Source of the DNA: Phoronis australis
Taxonomy: Eukaryota > Phoronida > Phoronidae
Assembly: GCA_002633005.1 (NCBI GenBank)
Contig: NMRA01000419.1
Span: 14,294 to 51,175 of the forward strand
Length of the DNA stretch: 36,882 nt
Direction: 5' to 3'
Both the position numbers and the translations under genes were made by a program. Position 1 is the first letter of the stretch. Each line of letters begins with the position of its first letter. Below, one piece after another: positions 1 to 9,511 of the stretch. A model generated the notes under the pieces. It was given only the letters and a program-made list of their open reading frames with translations. It ran no database searches and was not told where the DNA came from.

Positions 1-334
1 AATTTCACTGTTTACAATTAATTTACAATAGTAAAACGTGTAATGTGAGTGTAATATTGTTCAATACAATGGCACTGATGGGACCATATTACTTGTTTTA
101 CAAAAAAGTCACCCAAACTGTTGTTTTTACAAATATAAGTTTACTAAGCTCTTTGGTGATTATTATGTAACTTCAAACTCAAATTTCTCAAAAATGTGCA
201 ACTTTATATGTGGGAACTTTTTAGATTTTGAAAACACTCTAATAAATGAATTAATAAACACTAAATTAAAATTGCCCCCCTAAAGTACTCACAAAAACCA
301 TTTTCTAGAGGCCCTACAAAATCTGGCCCACCGA
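1..334. other. AT-rich sequence, no gene seen
   Basis: AT-rich sequence with no convincing coding frame. Its right end may belong to the retroelement remnant that follows, because the reverse-transcriptase-like reading on the minus strand stops at 335-337. If the galactosyltransferase gene extends upstream, this is intron. Confidence 0.4.
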
Positions 335-510
335 CTAATCTACATATCGTCGATAGAAATAGATGTGAGGACCAGTGTATGTCTCAATCCATGTTTTCTC
401 ATGGTGACCTAAAAACATGCCAGCTAGTATGGGAGCCAAAGGTGAACCCATTGCTATACCATCAATTTGTAAATATTCACCTGCAGAGCTCCAATCATTG
501 TTATCAGCAG
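335..510 (-). mobile_element. Penelope-like element, reverse transcriptase fragment (inverted)
   Basis: Read on the minus strand, this gives one open frame of about 57 residues with the palm motifs of Penelope-like reverse transcriptases: LQIDGIAMGSPLAPILAG (motif 4 region), then GHHEKTW, then FYRRYVD just before a stop at 335-337. In the family, YRRYVDD holds the catalytic aspartates; here the second Asp is replaced by the stop, so the piece is dead. Family knowledge: these enzymes copy their own RNA into the genome by target-primed reverse transcription. The fragment lies head to head with a plus-strand piece of what looks like the same kind of element. Assignment to Penelope-like rather than another retroelement rests on the GxAMGSPLAP and YRRYVDD combination. 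Confidence 0.75.
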
Positions 511-800
511 TGCTCTTTCAATGACTTTGCAATAATAGACCAGGCAGTAACAACAAAGGAGCTTAAAATTCGTGAGGCTTTACATATCAGTTGGTGCAAG
601 CCCAATCTCAATAGGCAACTGCCACACCACAGGTTGTCACTGTTGGTCTAGTTCATTGTCACTCCCTGTAACTGACTGTATCTGTGCTTCATTACTTGTT
701 GCTGGGCCTAGCTAGGTGGCCACTGTATTATGACTTCTGAGGATGGTGTTTAATAAATGACACCGAAACATGTCAAGTTTTAAAACCGTTGTTGTTTTCG
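505..800 (+). mobile_element. Penelope-like element, 3' end with C-terminal endonuclease tail
   Basis: The plus-strand frame ending at 651 contains FNDFAIIDQAV, then ELKIREALHISWCKPNLNRQ, then a stop. That pattern (a short linker, then LKIKEALxIxxxKPxLNxQ) is how the GIY-YIG endonuclease C-terminus of Penelope-like elements typically ends. The catalytic GIY-YIG portion itself is absent, so this is a 5'-truncated copy. The following 3' untranslated part contains the hammerhead-like fold at 732-779. The end of the element is not clear; I place it near 800. The reverse-transcriptase piece abuts it in the opposite orientation at about 505-512. Confidence 0.6.
732..779 (+). ncRNA. Hammerhead-ribozyme-like motif (type I) in the retroelement tail
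   Basis: All conserved parts of a type I hammerhead occur in order. Stem I 5' strand is ACTT at 733-736 (plus a possible G-U pair from 732). The core CTGAGGA at 737-743 fits CUGANGA. Stem II is GGTGT at 745-749 with ACACC at 760-764 around a 10-nt loop. GAAA is at 765-768. UC is at 773-774, where cleavage would follow C774. Stem I 3' strand AAGT is at 775-778. Stem III can only form from the palindrome ACATGT at 768-773, leaving no loop within one molecule, so activity would need a dimer. Minimal or dimeric hammerheads are known from Penelope-like elements. T744 is unpaired between core and stem II, which is a weakness. Activity is inferred, not shown. Confidence 0.55.
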
Positions 801-1153
801 TGAACAAATCCTTTTGTCTGCGTTCCAATTTGTAGAAAGTTCTTTGATGGTTATTCATGGAACTTGGCATCAAGTGCTCCTTTTGTGTAGAGTACAGTTG
901 ATGGTAACTTAAGTTTTCTTTGCGATTGCCTCGATTTCCATCGAGTGTCTTGGTGGATGTTTGGGAAATTTGACAAGTAAATTACTGAGATGAAGACGAC
1001 GGCACCTGCCCCTTTTTTGACGGATTTGATCGGCAATATTGAGCACCTAGTGTTTTTTTACTTTTTTTAATGATCCCTTGTATCTGTAAAGTATGCGATG
1101 CACATGGTGGGCATTTGTCATCGCTTGCCTTGCTCTTATTCCATCTTCCTCAG
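801..1153. other. Non-coding stretch before first visible galactosyltransferase exon
   Basis: No coding exon or signal-anchor segment is recognisable here. It is probably intron, because the exon starting at 1154 or 1171 is preceded by pyrimidine-rich acceptor tracts and begins within the catalytic region of the protein. Confidence 0.4.
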
Positions 1154-1397
1154 GTATTTTTCTGTTTTAGACAGACGATATAAAGAAACTGAAAGAAAGA
1201 CTCATCGGGAGTTGTTAGAAAAGTACGCATCAGTGGAAATGGGTGTTTGGTCGCCGGCAGATTGTATTTCCCGCCACAAGATGGCAGTTGTGGTGCCATA
1301 TAGAGATCGGGAAGACCACCTGCTGTTGTTCTTGGACACTATTCACTCATATCTGCAAAAACAGAAGATTAGTTACCTTCTCATAGTGGCTGAACAG
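1154..1397 (+). CDS. Galactosyltransferase exon A (start of catalytic domain)
   Basis: Encodes RYKETERKTHRELLEKYASV, then the CISRHKMAVVVPYRDRE block and LLIVAEQ. The donor is CAG|GTAAGA at 1397/1398, phase 0, the same place as the VINQ|AGD boundary I recall in vertebrate B4GALT1. Two acceptors are possible and both keep the frame: CAG ending at 1153 after a long pyrimidine tract, or TTTTAG ending at 1170. The choice changes the protein only by a few residues before RRYKE. Confidence 0.85.
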
Positions 1398-4300
1398 GTA
1401 AGAGCTATACGACTGTATATGAACTATGATGATGAAATATAAGTCAACTAATATCTATTATGGCACAAGTCAAACGCTCTGGTCTGGTAAACGCTCGCTT
1501 TCGTACGGCAGCGGTCTTGTTGTCCATGAGGAATGTTAAACTATGTTTTTGGGACTCGGAATTGAAACTGTAACATGTATGAGCACGCGTTCACTGTCTA
1601 GCTTTGCAAAGCTGTGTATGCCTTCTGTCAATTATTCGTTCAGACTGATAAATCGCGTTAATTAAATTTGTCTCAAAATATATTGTAACTCAAATAGGGA
1701 AGATTCCTTAGTTTCGGGGAAACCAACAATTCGGTAATGTTCGTAAGCCTATTCAGGGCATCAGGCGAGTTCTGTGGCACGACATCTTGCTGAACATTGT
1801 CTTTCTCCGTTAATCATGAGTAAAGAAAACTAAAGTGATTTCATAATTGTATCCTACACGTAAGTGGTCAGCGAGCACACTATGGTTGCTTTTCACAGGT
1901 CAACGGGTGCACTAAAACTGCCACAACTTCGCCTCACTTTGTCTTTAATAATACGCATTGCATTCAGAATCTAATGCAAGTATAATGTACTGCAGCTCAT
2001 CAGAACAAAATTTATGACACTGCGACAAAACATAATCGATAATTGCCGCAAAGCCGAAGTCCAAGTTTGGCGTCGACAGGCCGAAAATATTTACTGTATA
2101 AGCGATGGAAGCCGGAGGGAGTGAAATTAATCCGACGGTGACGGACAGACTTATCCAGGCGTGCGTTCAGTAAACGCTAGGACCTACGCTAGGACCTAGC
2201 TAAAACCTAGTCAAAGTCACGTGTTCTCATTTAACGTGCACAGCTATATCTCACGTAATCTCGCGAAGTCTTACTTTTTAGCGAGGTCCCAGCGTTACTG
2301 AACGGGAGGCAGGTTAAGCCGACGAACCGTCACCGAGGCCAAAGGCCATTACGAAACTGGCCAGCCTCCCTCCGCGTCTGCGAAAAACGGCCGCGAGAAA
2401 AAAAGAACAATTCGAATCTAAGTAAAAGCGAGGTACACTACCTGGGACAAAGGCGGTACCGAAATAGGCTCAATGAAGGAGTGGAACGGGGGAGACGGAA
2501 TTTGTGTGAACTTTCCGTTTTATATTATGGATAAATGTCTGCGGAGATTGTCGGTGCGTATGAGAGTTGCGCGCTGCTCGTGTTTTAAAGTCCTTCTCTC
2601 ACGCGTTGTTAACCCTTATTACATGGTTAGAAGATGTTATAAGGATCCAAGAAGTACCTACCCCATAACTAATACACGATCCGTACTCGAAAAAAGTTTA
2701 AATGAACGCGCCACTCATGATTCGCTCCTGAAGAACCACCGCCATTTTGAACTTTCCGCGAACCCGGAAGTACAATTCATTCAGGAACCCAGGCTGAGAA
2801 AACGCCGTCAGTGCGACTGGAGCAGTGCCTGTACTGTTACCAGCCAGCAAACGGGGATAAAAAAATCGACAGCGCGCCTTAATTTTGATAAAATCAAACT
2901 ACGGACAATTTTATGGAATTTGCTGAAGAAATGTGGCGAATAAATTTTGACAGAAATTATTTTGCCAGACTCGGGACCGCAGCCTATCGGACCCGGTGCG
3001 GATCGAGACCAGACACTGGCGAACGGTAAATGCATGCGGTTGCAAGCTGTTTTGTCGAAGTAAAATGGTCAAATGATAAATGCTGCATATATTCAAGGGT
3101 AGTTTCAGATACTTGCATGAAATTACGGGCTGGTTAGTCCTGTGTCACACTGCCGCGGCAGACCTTAGTTAGCCTCAGTCACCAGCAACCAGTGAAGACT
3201 ATAGTCAAAATACAGCTTGTTAGTAGGCCTACATGGAGACAGCTTTGCGCCAAGACTACCCTTAGGCCTAACTGGTCGCTGGCCACAAACACAAAAAACA
3301 CGAAAATTGAACAAAGTTTCTTTTTTGTAGCAACGTTTGTCAAAATGTATCAACGTTAAATCTTCACAAATTACAAAGTAGCCGATTGAACATGCCTTTC
3401 AGTTCAGCAAAAGTCGACATTGTAGGTGCCGCCAGAAATGAGACGAAGTCCAACGGGAATTGTGAGCACATTTATCACTTAATGAGTAACAACTGCGAGG
3501 CTGAAATTTGGTGAACACTGCTAAATCGTGCAGAATAGTAAGTAAAGATATGTCTAACTAAATTTCACCGTAATTTGTTGGCGAAAACAATTTACACAAA
3601 GTTTTAAACTCGTAACTCATCCCGCTGTCCTCCAATATGGCCGACGCGATCCAAACAAAGTGACCCAAATTTCGCCACAAAACTTGCAATAACTTTACAG
3701 TGCTTGCCCCGATTTTGATACTTTTTCGATTTTTACTGAGTAGAATGTACTACCTTTCCGATGATAGCAAAGTACTTTTTCAAAACGAGGAAAAAAATAA
3801 AAACCAAAAAAATTGGTTCGACCCATATTGGTTCCTAGGTTCGACCGGCCTACGTAAGGAACTAAACACCAATGCTATTTTAACATACTAAGTACGCGTA
3901 ACATTCCAAAAAAATCAACGACCACTAACTACAAACTATAAATACACTACATATGCAAACGAATCACGATATATTACTAATAAAACAAAATAATGAAGAC
4001 TTTTCGAGCAAGCCATAGCACATTCAGTTACAAGGAAAAAATGGCGGCGTTCAGGACAAGTTCCTGAACTGATGAGCCGGAAATGTGGGTACGGAAATAC
4101 CCGATGACAACCGGTAATCATACGCTCAGAGAGAAGGGTCAAATACTGTTAAAAAATCGCTTTTGGCAAGAAAGGAGAAAAGAGTATAAAGAAAGAGTTT
4201 CGAAATTAAGAATTTATGTAGTAAGTATTTTCGGATACTGGAACCACATGGGCAGTTTGAGAGAAGGACTTTAAATACAAAGTAACGACGCCTGTTGGGC

Positions 4301-7300
4301 TAATCAAATCACGACTTTCCAAATAGGGAAGTTAATACACTCAGGAACGTGGCTGAGTTTGTGCTTCACAAGTAGACAATGGCCATCGTCTCTATCCAGA
4401 ATAGAGACGCTATTCTGGATAGAGACGATGGTCATTGTCTACTTCACAAGAAGCTGACTGCGCGTTGTGGGCCGGAACGAGGCTATCAGCTTGTTGACGC
4501 CACTGGGCACGCCTTAGTTTGGTATGGGAAGCAGCCGAAAGAGTATTAAATAGCAAATCCTTAACTGTCTGGTTATGTCAAATTAATTGTGAACTTTATT
4601 TCAACAGGGACAACCACAAACATTCAACAAAGCCAAACTAATGAATGCAGCGTTTGTGGAGAGTAAGAAACTAAGCGATTTTGACTGTGTACTCTTCCAC
4701 GACATTGATTTGATCCCTGAGGATGAGACCAACCTGTACACATGCACGGATACTGTGCGACACCAAGGTGTCGCAATCAACATCTTTGACTACAAGTAGG
4801 TGTTGTATAGTTGGAGATTGCCTCCACTAAGTGTGTGTTCACAAACATTTAAATGAAAGTAAAATCCCCGTATTTGTAACCCTAATTTTTTGTTCATGTT
4901 ATGGGGTGGAACCATTTTTGTTTCTTTAATAAGGCGAGTTAGCAACTTACTAGTACTAAAATGGATTTTAAGAGGTGATATGCTGCAACAGTTGGCCACA
5001 GTTGAGAAAAATTTTGCCTGGACCAGTGCGATTAGTATTTAATTACAAGGTTACCTTGTCGCTTTGTATTGGATCAAGCATTTCCTTAAGAAATTTCGTT
5101 ATTCAAAGGCTCGCATATCATGTGCACTTTAGTTGCATTTAATTGTACATGTAGACTGATTGGGTTTGGAAGAGATCAAGTAATAGTTAGGTTGTTGGCG
5201 ATTTTAGAGTTGATGTTGCCCCCTGTATCTTGGAATTCCTTGGCTGATTTTCATAAAATTTGCATTATGGATAACGATGTCTTTCCGATTTAAGTCGAGT
5301 TAAACGTATTGTGTCCCTTCTAAAGGCCGTTTTATGATACTAAGAACACTCCTGGAACCACACCGTGAGCGGTGAAGTCGTGGGCGCATTTCACGGCTTG
5401 CTCTTGTTAAAACTACTGTTGCCCCTGACTGCTCTTGTGATAATGCTGTTTTTTTGTAAACCAAATCCATAGCAGGTCGACAATTTATTTCCTCAACCAT
5501 AACATTTATTTGGGTGATGTTGAAACAATGTATATAAGACACTAGGGGCGCTTAAAGAATAGGTCTTGACAATGTGTTGTTGAAAAATGCTTCACCTTTG
5601 TCAAAGACAAATTCCTGCCTTGCAGGTCTGTTGGAGATAAATTTATTGGTGGCGTCACCGTCTTCCGGAAAGAGATCTTCGAGAAAATTGATGGTTATTC
5701 CAACAAGTTTTGGGGTTGGGGCGGCGAGGATGACAATCTGTATTGGAGGTAATTTTTTAGAGAATCTTCATACTGGCAATTATACTCAATGAAGGCGTTG
5801 AAAGTGGATGCCACTTCATTTGAATTGGTCGAAACAAACCAATTTGAGAACGAAGAAACCTGCTAAACACAGCATACGCATGTCAAAAGTGAGAGCGTGT
5901 GTCCACCCAAAGAGAGAAAGCTCCGCGCCCATTGAACAACAGCGCGTTCTCACATCAGTTTCAAAGTGACCTCCGCGAAAGCAGTTGCTTGTAATTCTGT
6001 GCGAGAACCGTCACTTTTACTGGAGACAAGCTTTGAAAATACGAATTAATGGAAGTTTGATAAGTCTGAAGACCAAAACAAGTTGCTCTGTGCCCGGTTG
6101 CAAGAAACAGTCCCTAATTAGGGCCTTAACCAAATTCCCAAACTAGTTAGGGAAGTTCCTATAAAAATTTTTGTTTTAGGACTGTTGCATGAAGAGGTCC
6201 TACACTCTGTCCTTATTGGGATTGCCCTAAATCCGAAGTAAGTTCCCAAAGCCGTGACTAAGGTCGCTTAATATGGCAAAAATTGCTATCAACGAGAGAA
6301 TACCTGTCGCATTTACGTCCTCTGTTCCACTTTTTGAGTGATTGTTTGAGTAGAGAGCACACTCAATGTGCATTATCTGAGAATTCGAGTTTCTACTGCT
6401 GTTGAGAGAGCAGACGATCGATTGTGGCCGCACACGCTAATGTAAATTAAAAAACAGCGAACTGATGTCGATATTCATTGATGGATTGTGCTATGCCTTG
6501 TATGTCAAAAAAGAAGCTCTAATTTTCGGTAGGTAGTGTCAAAAACAAGAGCAAAACGAGACTCGCCTCGTTTTCCACACCAGCATGGAACCCGTTCCTT
6601 TATATTTTGAGTTTCGACACAAAATCAACTTCGGCTATTCTAGTCAAATTTTTGACTTCTCGCTAAATTGAGTAGATAAAAGCTACATGTAATAGTCTTT
6701 TCGAGAAACAGACTGTGATCTATCTATAATGTAAAAAGACTGTGATCTGTCTATAATGTAAACTATTGTTGAACCCTTTCTGGGAACCCTTGAGGGACCA
6801 GAACATGTACACAACAAGAATTGCTGGAGTTGTTAAACTGATGTTGTGTTTTTACAGGGTGCGCCAAAACAATATTTCCTTCCATAGAGCTCCCTTTAGT
6901 ATAGCTAAGTACCACATGTTGGTGCATGAACGGGACACGCATAACCCAATTAACAAGGACAGGTATGTTGAATGTTTTGTTCTAAAAATTCTGTATTGTA
7001 TTATTATCCAAATGTATGAGAATTCATCTCCTCTGTCCAAATTCTCTTTGCAGAGAGATGCCATATTCTTTAATTAGTTTAAAACTGGTGCAGGATCCTG
7101 ACTACTAATAACTACATGTACTTCTGGAACTGAAGGCCATACATCAACTAGTGGCCCCTGGATGTTATTGTTTTTGTGGAGTCACTATCTATCTTTGGTA
7201 ATCCAGTCAGGTTTTGTGATTTATAGGTACACAGTGATGTTAAATTTAGAAAATATTTGAGCTCCCGTACACATTGTTCATGTTTCCTTCATTACGTTTT

Positions 7301-7425
7301 CCAGATTTAAGCTCATGAATTCAACATTTACTGGCGACGGTTTGAGCACATTAAAGTACAAGATATTGTTACTACGACAGAAGAAGCTTTATGTTTGGAT
7401 GCTACTAGATTTGAGGGAGTCTTGA
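1154..7425 (+). CDS. Beta-1,4-galactosyltransferase family protein (3' exons; 5' end missing)
   Basis: Five exons join in frame (1154 or 1171-1397, 4608-4795, 5626-5748, 6858-6962, 7305-7425) to give about 254 residues ending at TGA 7423-7425. Family knowledge: these Golgi type II membrane enzymes transfer galactose (or GalNAc in some invertebrate members) from the UDP-sugar to terminal GlcNAc using Mn2+. Visible landmarks in order: CISRHKMAVVVPYRDREDHL; FNKAKLMNAAF (FNRAKLLNVGF in vertebrates); the metal/UDP motif DID in FHDIDLIPEDE; RHQGVAINIF; KFWGWGGEDDNLYWR, with the WGWGGEDD signature; the metal-site pair M and H in YHMLVHERD; and the DGLSTLKYKI end block. Splice phases agree at every junction. 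The cytoplasmic tail, membrane anchor and stem are not in the window. Orthology to a specific B4GALT paralog is not resolved. Confidence 0.9.
1398..2158 (+). other. Intron A, first part: no feature seen
   Basis: Intronic sequence with no recognised exon or element. Around 2100-2150 and 2320-2375 there are loosely inverted GC-richer segments (such as CGGAGGGAG and GGTGACGG) flanking the inverted-repeat element; they may be parts of an older element. Confidence 0.35.
2159..2310. mobile_element. 152-bp inverted-repeat element, uninterrupted copy
   Basis: The ends are imperfect inverted repeats of about 30 bp: the left starts GCGTGCGTTCAGTAAACGCT and the right, reverse-complemented, reads GCCTCCCGTTCAGTAACGCT. 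A second copy lies at 9288-9511. Both share the interior including CAAAGTCACGTG, TCTCACGTAATCTCGCGAAG and the GCGAGGT near the right end. It has no coding capacity, so it is a non-autonomous (MITE-like) element. No clear target-site duplication was found, so the superfamily is unknown. This copy supplies the empty site for the hairpin nested in the second copy. Confidence 0.75.
2585..4274 (+). mobile_element. TTAA-flanked non-autonomous DNA transposon, copy A
   Basis: TTAA at 2585-2588 and TTAA at 4271-4274 flank a 1682-bp element whose ends are inverted: AGTCCTTCTCTCA at the left and TGAGAGAAGGACT at the right. TTAA target sites are typical of piggyBac and Kolobok superfamilies; which one cannot be told without a transposase. 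Copies B (12187-14981) and C (16511-17712) align through most of their length in the same orientation. An open frame at about 2585-2943 is also open in copy C, but no transposase motif is visible and I treat it as chance. The element sits in intron A of the galactosyltransferase gene. Confidence 0.8.
4364..4450. mobile_element. 69-bp palindromic insertion with 9-bp target duplication
   Basis: Two 32-nt arms (4373-4404 and 4410-4441) are reverse complements with a single mismatch, around a 5-nt loop (AGACG). The whole hairpin is bracketed by the direct repeat CTTCACAAG at 4364-4372 and 4442-4450, which looks like a target-site duplication. Nine-base duplications are usual for Mutator-like and some Merlin elements (family knowledge), but no relative is in the window. 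An RNA copy would fold as a long hairpin. Confidence 0.75.
4608..4795 (+). CDS. Galactosyltransferase exon B (DxD metal-binding exon)
   Basis: Acceptor TTTCAACAG at 4607, donor AA|GTAGGT at 4795/4796, phase 2. It encodes GQPQTFNKAKLMNAAF, then LSDFDCVLFHDIDLIPEDE, CTDTVRHQGVAINIFDY. DID corresponds to the DVD motif that binds Mn2+ and UDP-sugar in B4GALT1. The FNRA motif has Lys instead of Arg. Confidence 0.92.
4796..5625 (+). other. Intron B
   Basis: 830-bp intron, AT-rich. I see no exon, repeat family copy or other structure in it. Short open frames on the minus strand (for example 5300-5542) lack any recognisable motif. Confidence 0.5.
5626..5748 (+). CDS. Galactosyltransferase exon C (WGWGGEDD exon)
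   Basis: Acceptor CCTTGCAG at 5625, donor GG|AG then GTAATT at 5748/5749. It completes Lys from the previous exon, then reads SVGDKFIGGVTVFRKEIFEK, then IDGYSNKFWGWGGEDDNLYW. It contains the family signature WGWGGEDD, which shapes the acceptor site. In the ungapped alignment from VAxxxF to GGV, the position of donor-selecting Tyr289 of B4GALT1 holds Phe. Confidence 0.93.
5749..6857 (+). other. Intron C
   Basis: 1.1-kb intron. Around 6094-6230 there is a weakly inverted segment (AAACAGTCC near 6105 and GGACTGTTGC near 6178) that could be a decayed short inverted-repeat element; support is thin. ACGAG and CTCGT form a small palindrome near 6557-6573. The rest shows nothing. Confidence 0.35.
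6858..6962 (+). CDS. Galactosyltransferase exon D (metal-site His exon)
   Basis: Acceptor TGTTTTTACAG at 6857, donor AG|GTATGT at 6962/6963. It encodes VRQNNISFHRAPFSIAKYHM, then LVHERDTHNPINKD. The M and H of YHMLVHERD align with Met344 and His347 of B4GALT1, the remaining metal ligands. Phases match the neighbours. Confidence 0.92.
6963..7304 (+). other. Intron D
   Basis: 342-bp intron between well-supported exons; nothing else seen. Confidence 0.6.
7305..7425 (+). CDS. Galactosyltransferase terminal exon
   Basis: Acceptor TACGTTTTCCAG at 7304. It encodes R (split codon), FKLMNSTFTGDGLSTLKYKI, LLLRQKKLYVWMLLDLRES and TGA at 7423-7425. The DGLxxLxYK block is the usual C-terminal landmark of the family. 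Confidence 0.9.
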
Positions 7426-9287
7426 CCATCAGACTGAGTCCACGTCAAGTATAATTTCAAGCAGTTGTTTTGTTACATTCCACGTCAGTTGATGACGTTA
7501 AACATAGTCTGTTAATTGTGAATATAAAATGGTGCCAAAGCATTTTTTTGCGTTCAACCGTCATTGTGGTCTGAAGATGGTAAATCATAGGGGTATGAAG
7601 GTTTGGTTTAGTGGAGGCAAACTTTTGTGAGCTCAATCTTCCCCTAGTCGACTCCCAAGTTTTGCCTTCACCGCCACTCCGTTTATTATCAGGGCAACAC
7701 CCCCCCCCCTCCCCCGTTGTCCTATCGTCACCTCCCCCTGTCGTTGTCGATTTCTGTTAGTATAAATAAGCCATATCTATATCTATACAGTATCTAAGAA
7801 ATGTTTATATTTTTTTACAACTGAAGAACTAGAAGAAAATTGTGTTCATGTCAATATGTCGAAACCAAATATGATACGTCTTCCGAAAAGAGGATATGTA
7901 TGAAAATTGAAAATACTTTGGTGAAACAGTGCACACGACTTCAGAATTTAGGTATTTTGTTATTAAGTTTCATCCTCAAAAGTGAAAGCGTGGAAAACAT
8001 GTCGCTGACAAAGCAGCAGAGGCTATATTTGATAACAGCACGTGACTAAAGATGTTTGCCATAAAAATGTTAATGATGTTGTATTGATCTGACATTTTGG
8101 GGATTTCTCCTGTACGAGTCATTGAAAGTGTGCACAATAGATTTTATAGTTTTTTTATTGCAACCTGGTCCGTCTGTCTCACACTGCAATGGGAGTACAG
8201 CTTGGTAAAATGACTATTAGTTTACATCTGTTGCCGAGACTTGTTGAATACTAGTTAAATGTTGTTAAATTTTTAAGTTCTCGGTACTTAAACGTGTGCT
8301 ATAGAGTGCAATATGAGTTGACTGTGCAAAATAATTTTGCTGGAGGGTAAGTAAAACACCATTGTTATTTGCACAGGGTTTGGAGTTGTCTGGCCTACTG
8401 GTGTAGGTAGTTACAACACTTTCATAGCGAAAATTTCAACAACGGTGCTGGGAACTTAACATCCAGGATTGGAGAAACAGTATATTTTCTGTTATTAGAA
8501 GTTGAAATTGTTAAAAATAACTTAGCTGTTGAAAATACATAGCATGTTTAGAAAATAGTTCTCACAGAGTAGCCTTCGTAGGATTTAGATGTTCAATGCA
8601 TTCTTTGTTCATAGCTAAGGGAATGTTTAGTGATCTTAATAGCGATGAGAGGATATGTCCCTTCTGTAATAGAGGATGGTGGTATCAGAAATACACTTAT
8701 TCTGGAGTGTAATCTTTATTCGGATTTACATGTGCAACTTTTACCTTGATTTGATAACCCGGACGAAATATACATACTGGGTCATATGCATTCACAAATA
8801 CCTTGCGAAATTGTTTAAAAATTTGATAGAATGATGAAAAACATCGGAATGGCTGTCGCGTAGGTACGCAACCCTCAATTTGACTGAGGGATGAGAACAG
8901 TGCGTTTGATACAGATGTGGTATATTTGCAGACATTTAACACATACTCAGGTAGCTGTGAACTGATGTAAATTCATAGGGACTGTATCCCCAACTGTTGG
9001 TTCACGCGCCGTCCAAGTTGAGTTGCTGTCCAAACACAGCTCACTTCCGGTCTCTGTCGCCTTCCGCTGAACTGACTAAATGTCCGGCTTCAAAGAGGAA
9101 CGGAGGTACACAAACCAGTGATATCGGGTTTTCAGCATAATACCGGCTTCTCTTGATTGAGAAAGTCTCGAGTATGACGCAGAGACAGTGCAATCCCCCG
9201 CTCTTTGCACCTCCTTAGACGTGACTTACTGAACTCGGGCATCCGTGATAAACGAGGTCACGTCCGCACTCCGCACTCACAAACCAG
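7426..9287. other. 3' UTR of galactosyltransferase gene, then intergenic
   Basis: The start must be the 3' untranslated region. No perfect AATAAA lies close by; AATATAAA at 7521-7528 is the nearest variant signal. A C-rich tract (about 7699-7740) follows. The rest to 9287 has no recognised gene. A minus-strand open frame at 8697-8942 has no familiar motif. Confidence 0.4.
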
Positions 9288-9511
9288 GCGTGCGTTCTGT
9301 AGACGCTAGGACTTACGCTAGGACCTAGCTAAAAGCCTCGCTGGTTCCCTGCGTGCTTAGCCCAGCCGCCCCACCTAGCGGCACGCAGGGAACCAGCGAG
9401 GCTAAAAGCTAGTCAAAGTCACGTGCTCTCTTTTAAAATGCACGGCAATATCTCACGTAATCTCGCGAAGTCTTGCTTTTTGCGAGGTTCTAGCGTTACT
9501 GAATGGGAGGC
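9288..9511. mobile_element. 152-bp inverted-repeat element, copy interrupted by a hairpin
   Basis: This is the second copy of the element at 2159-2310, in the same orientation: it starts GCGTGCGTTCTGTAGACGCT and ends GCGTTACTGAATGGGAGGC. Removing the 68-bp hairpin (9335-9402) and one TAAAA repeat leaves about 151 bp, close to the uninterrupted copy. Confidence 0.75.
9330..9407. mobile_element. 68-bp palindromic insertion with TAAAA target duplication
   Basis: Perfect 22-nt inverted arms at 9335-9356 and 9381-9402, beginning GCCTCGCTGGTTCCC, enclose a 24-nt spacer. It is flanked by TAAAA at 9330-9334 and 9403-9407. The undisrupted copy at 2159-2310 has a single TAAAA at the same spot, so the insertion and its duplication are shown directly. 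No coding capacity; the mobilising enzyme is unknown. Confidence 0.82.

Noticed and set aside
2473-2943. 156-codon frame in the TTAA element as a transposase
   Set aside because: Similar in copy C, but no catalytic or DNA-binding motif is visible, and the frame starts outside the element.
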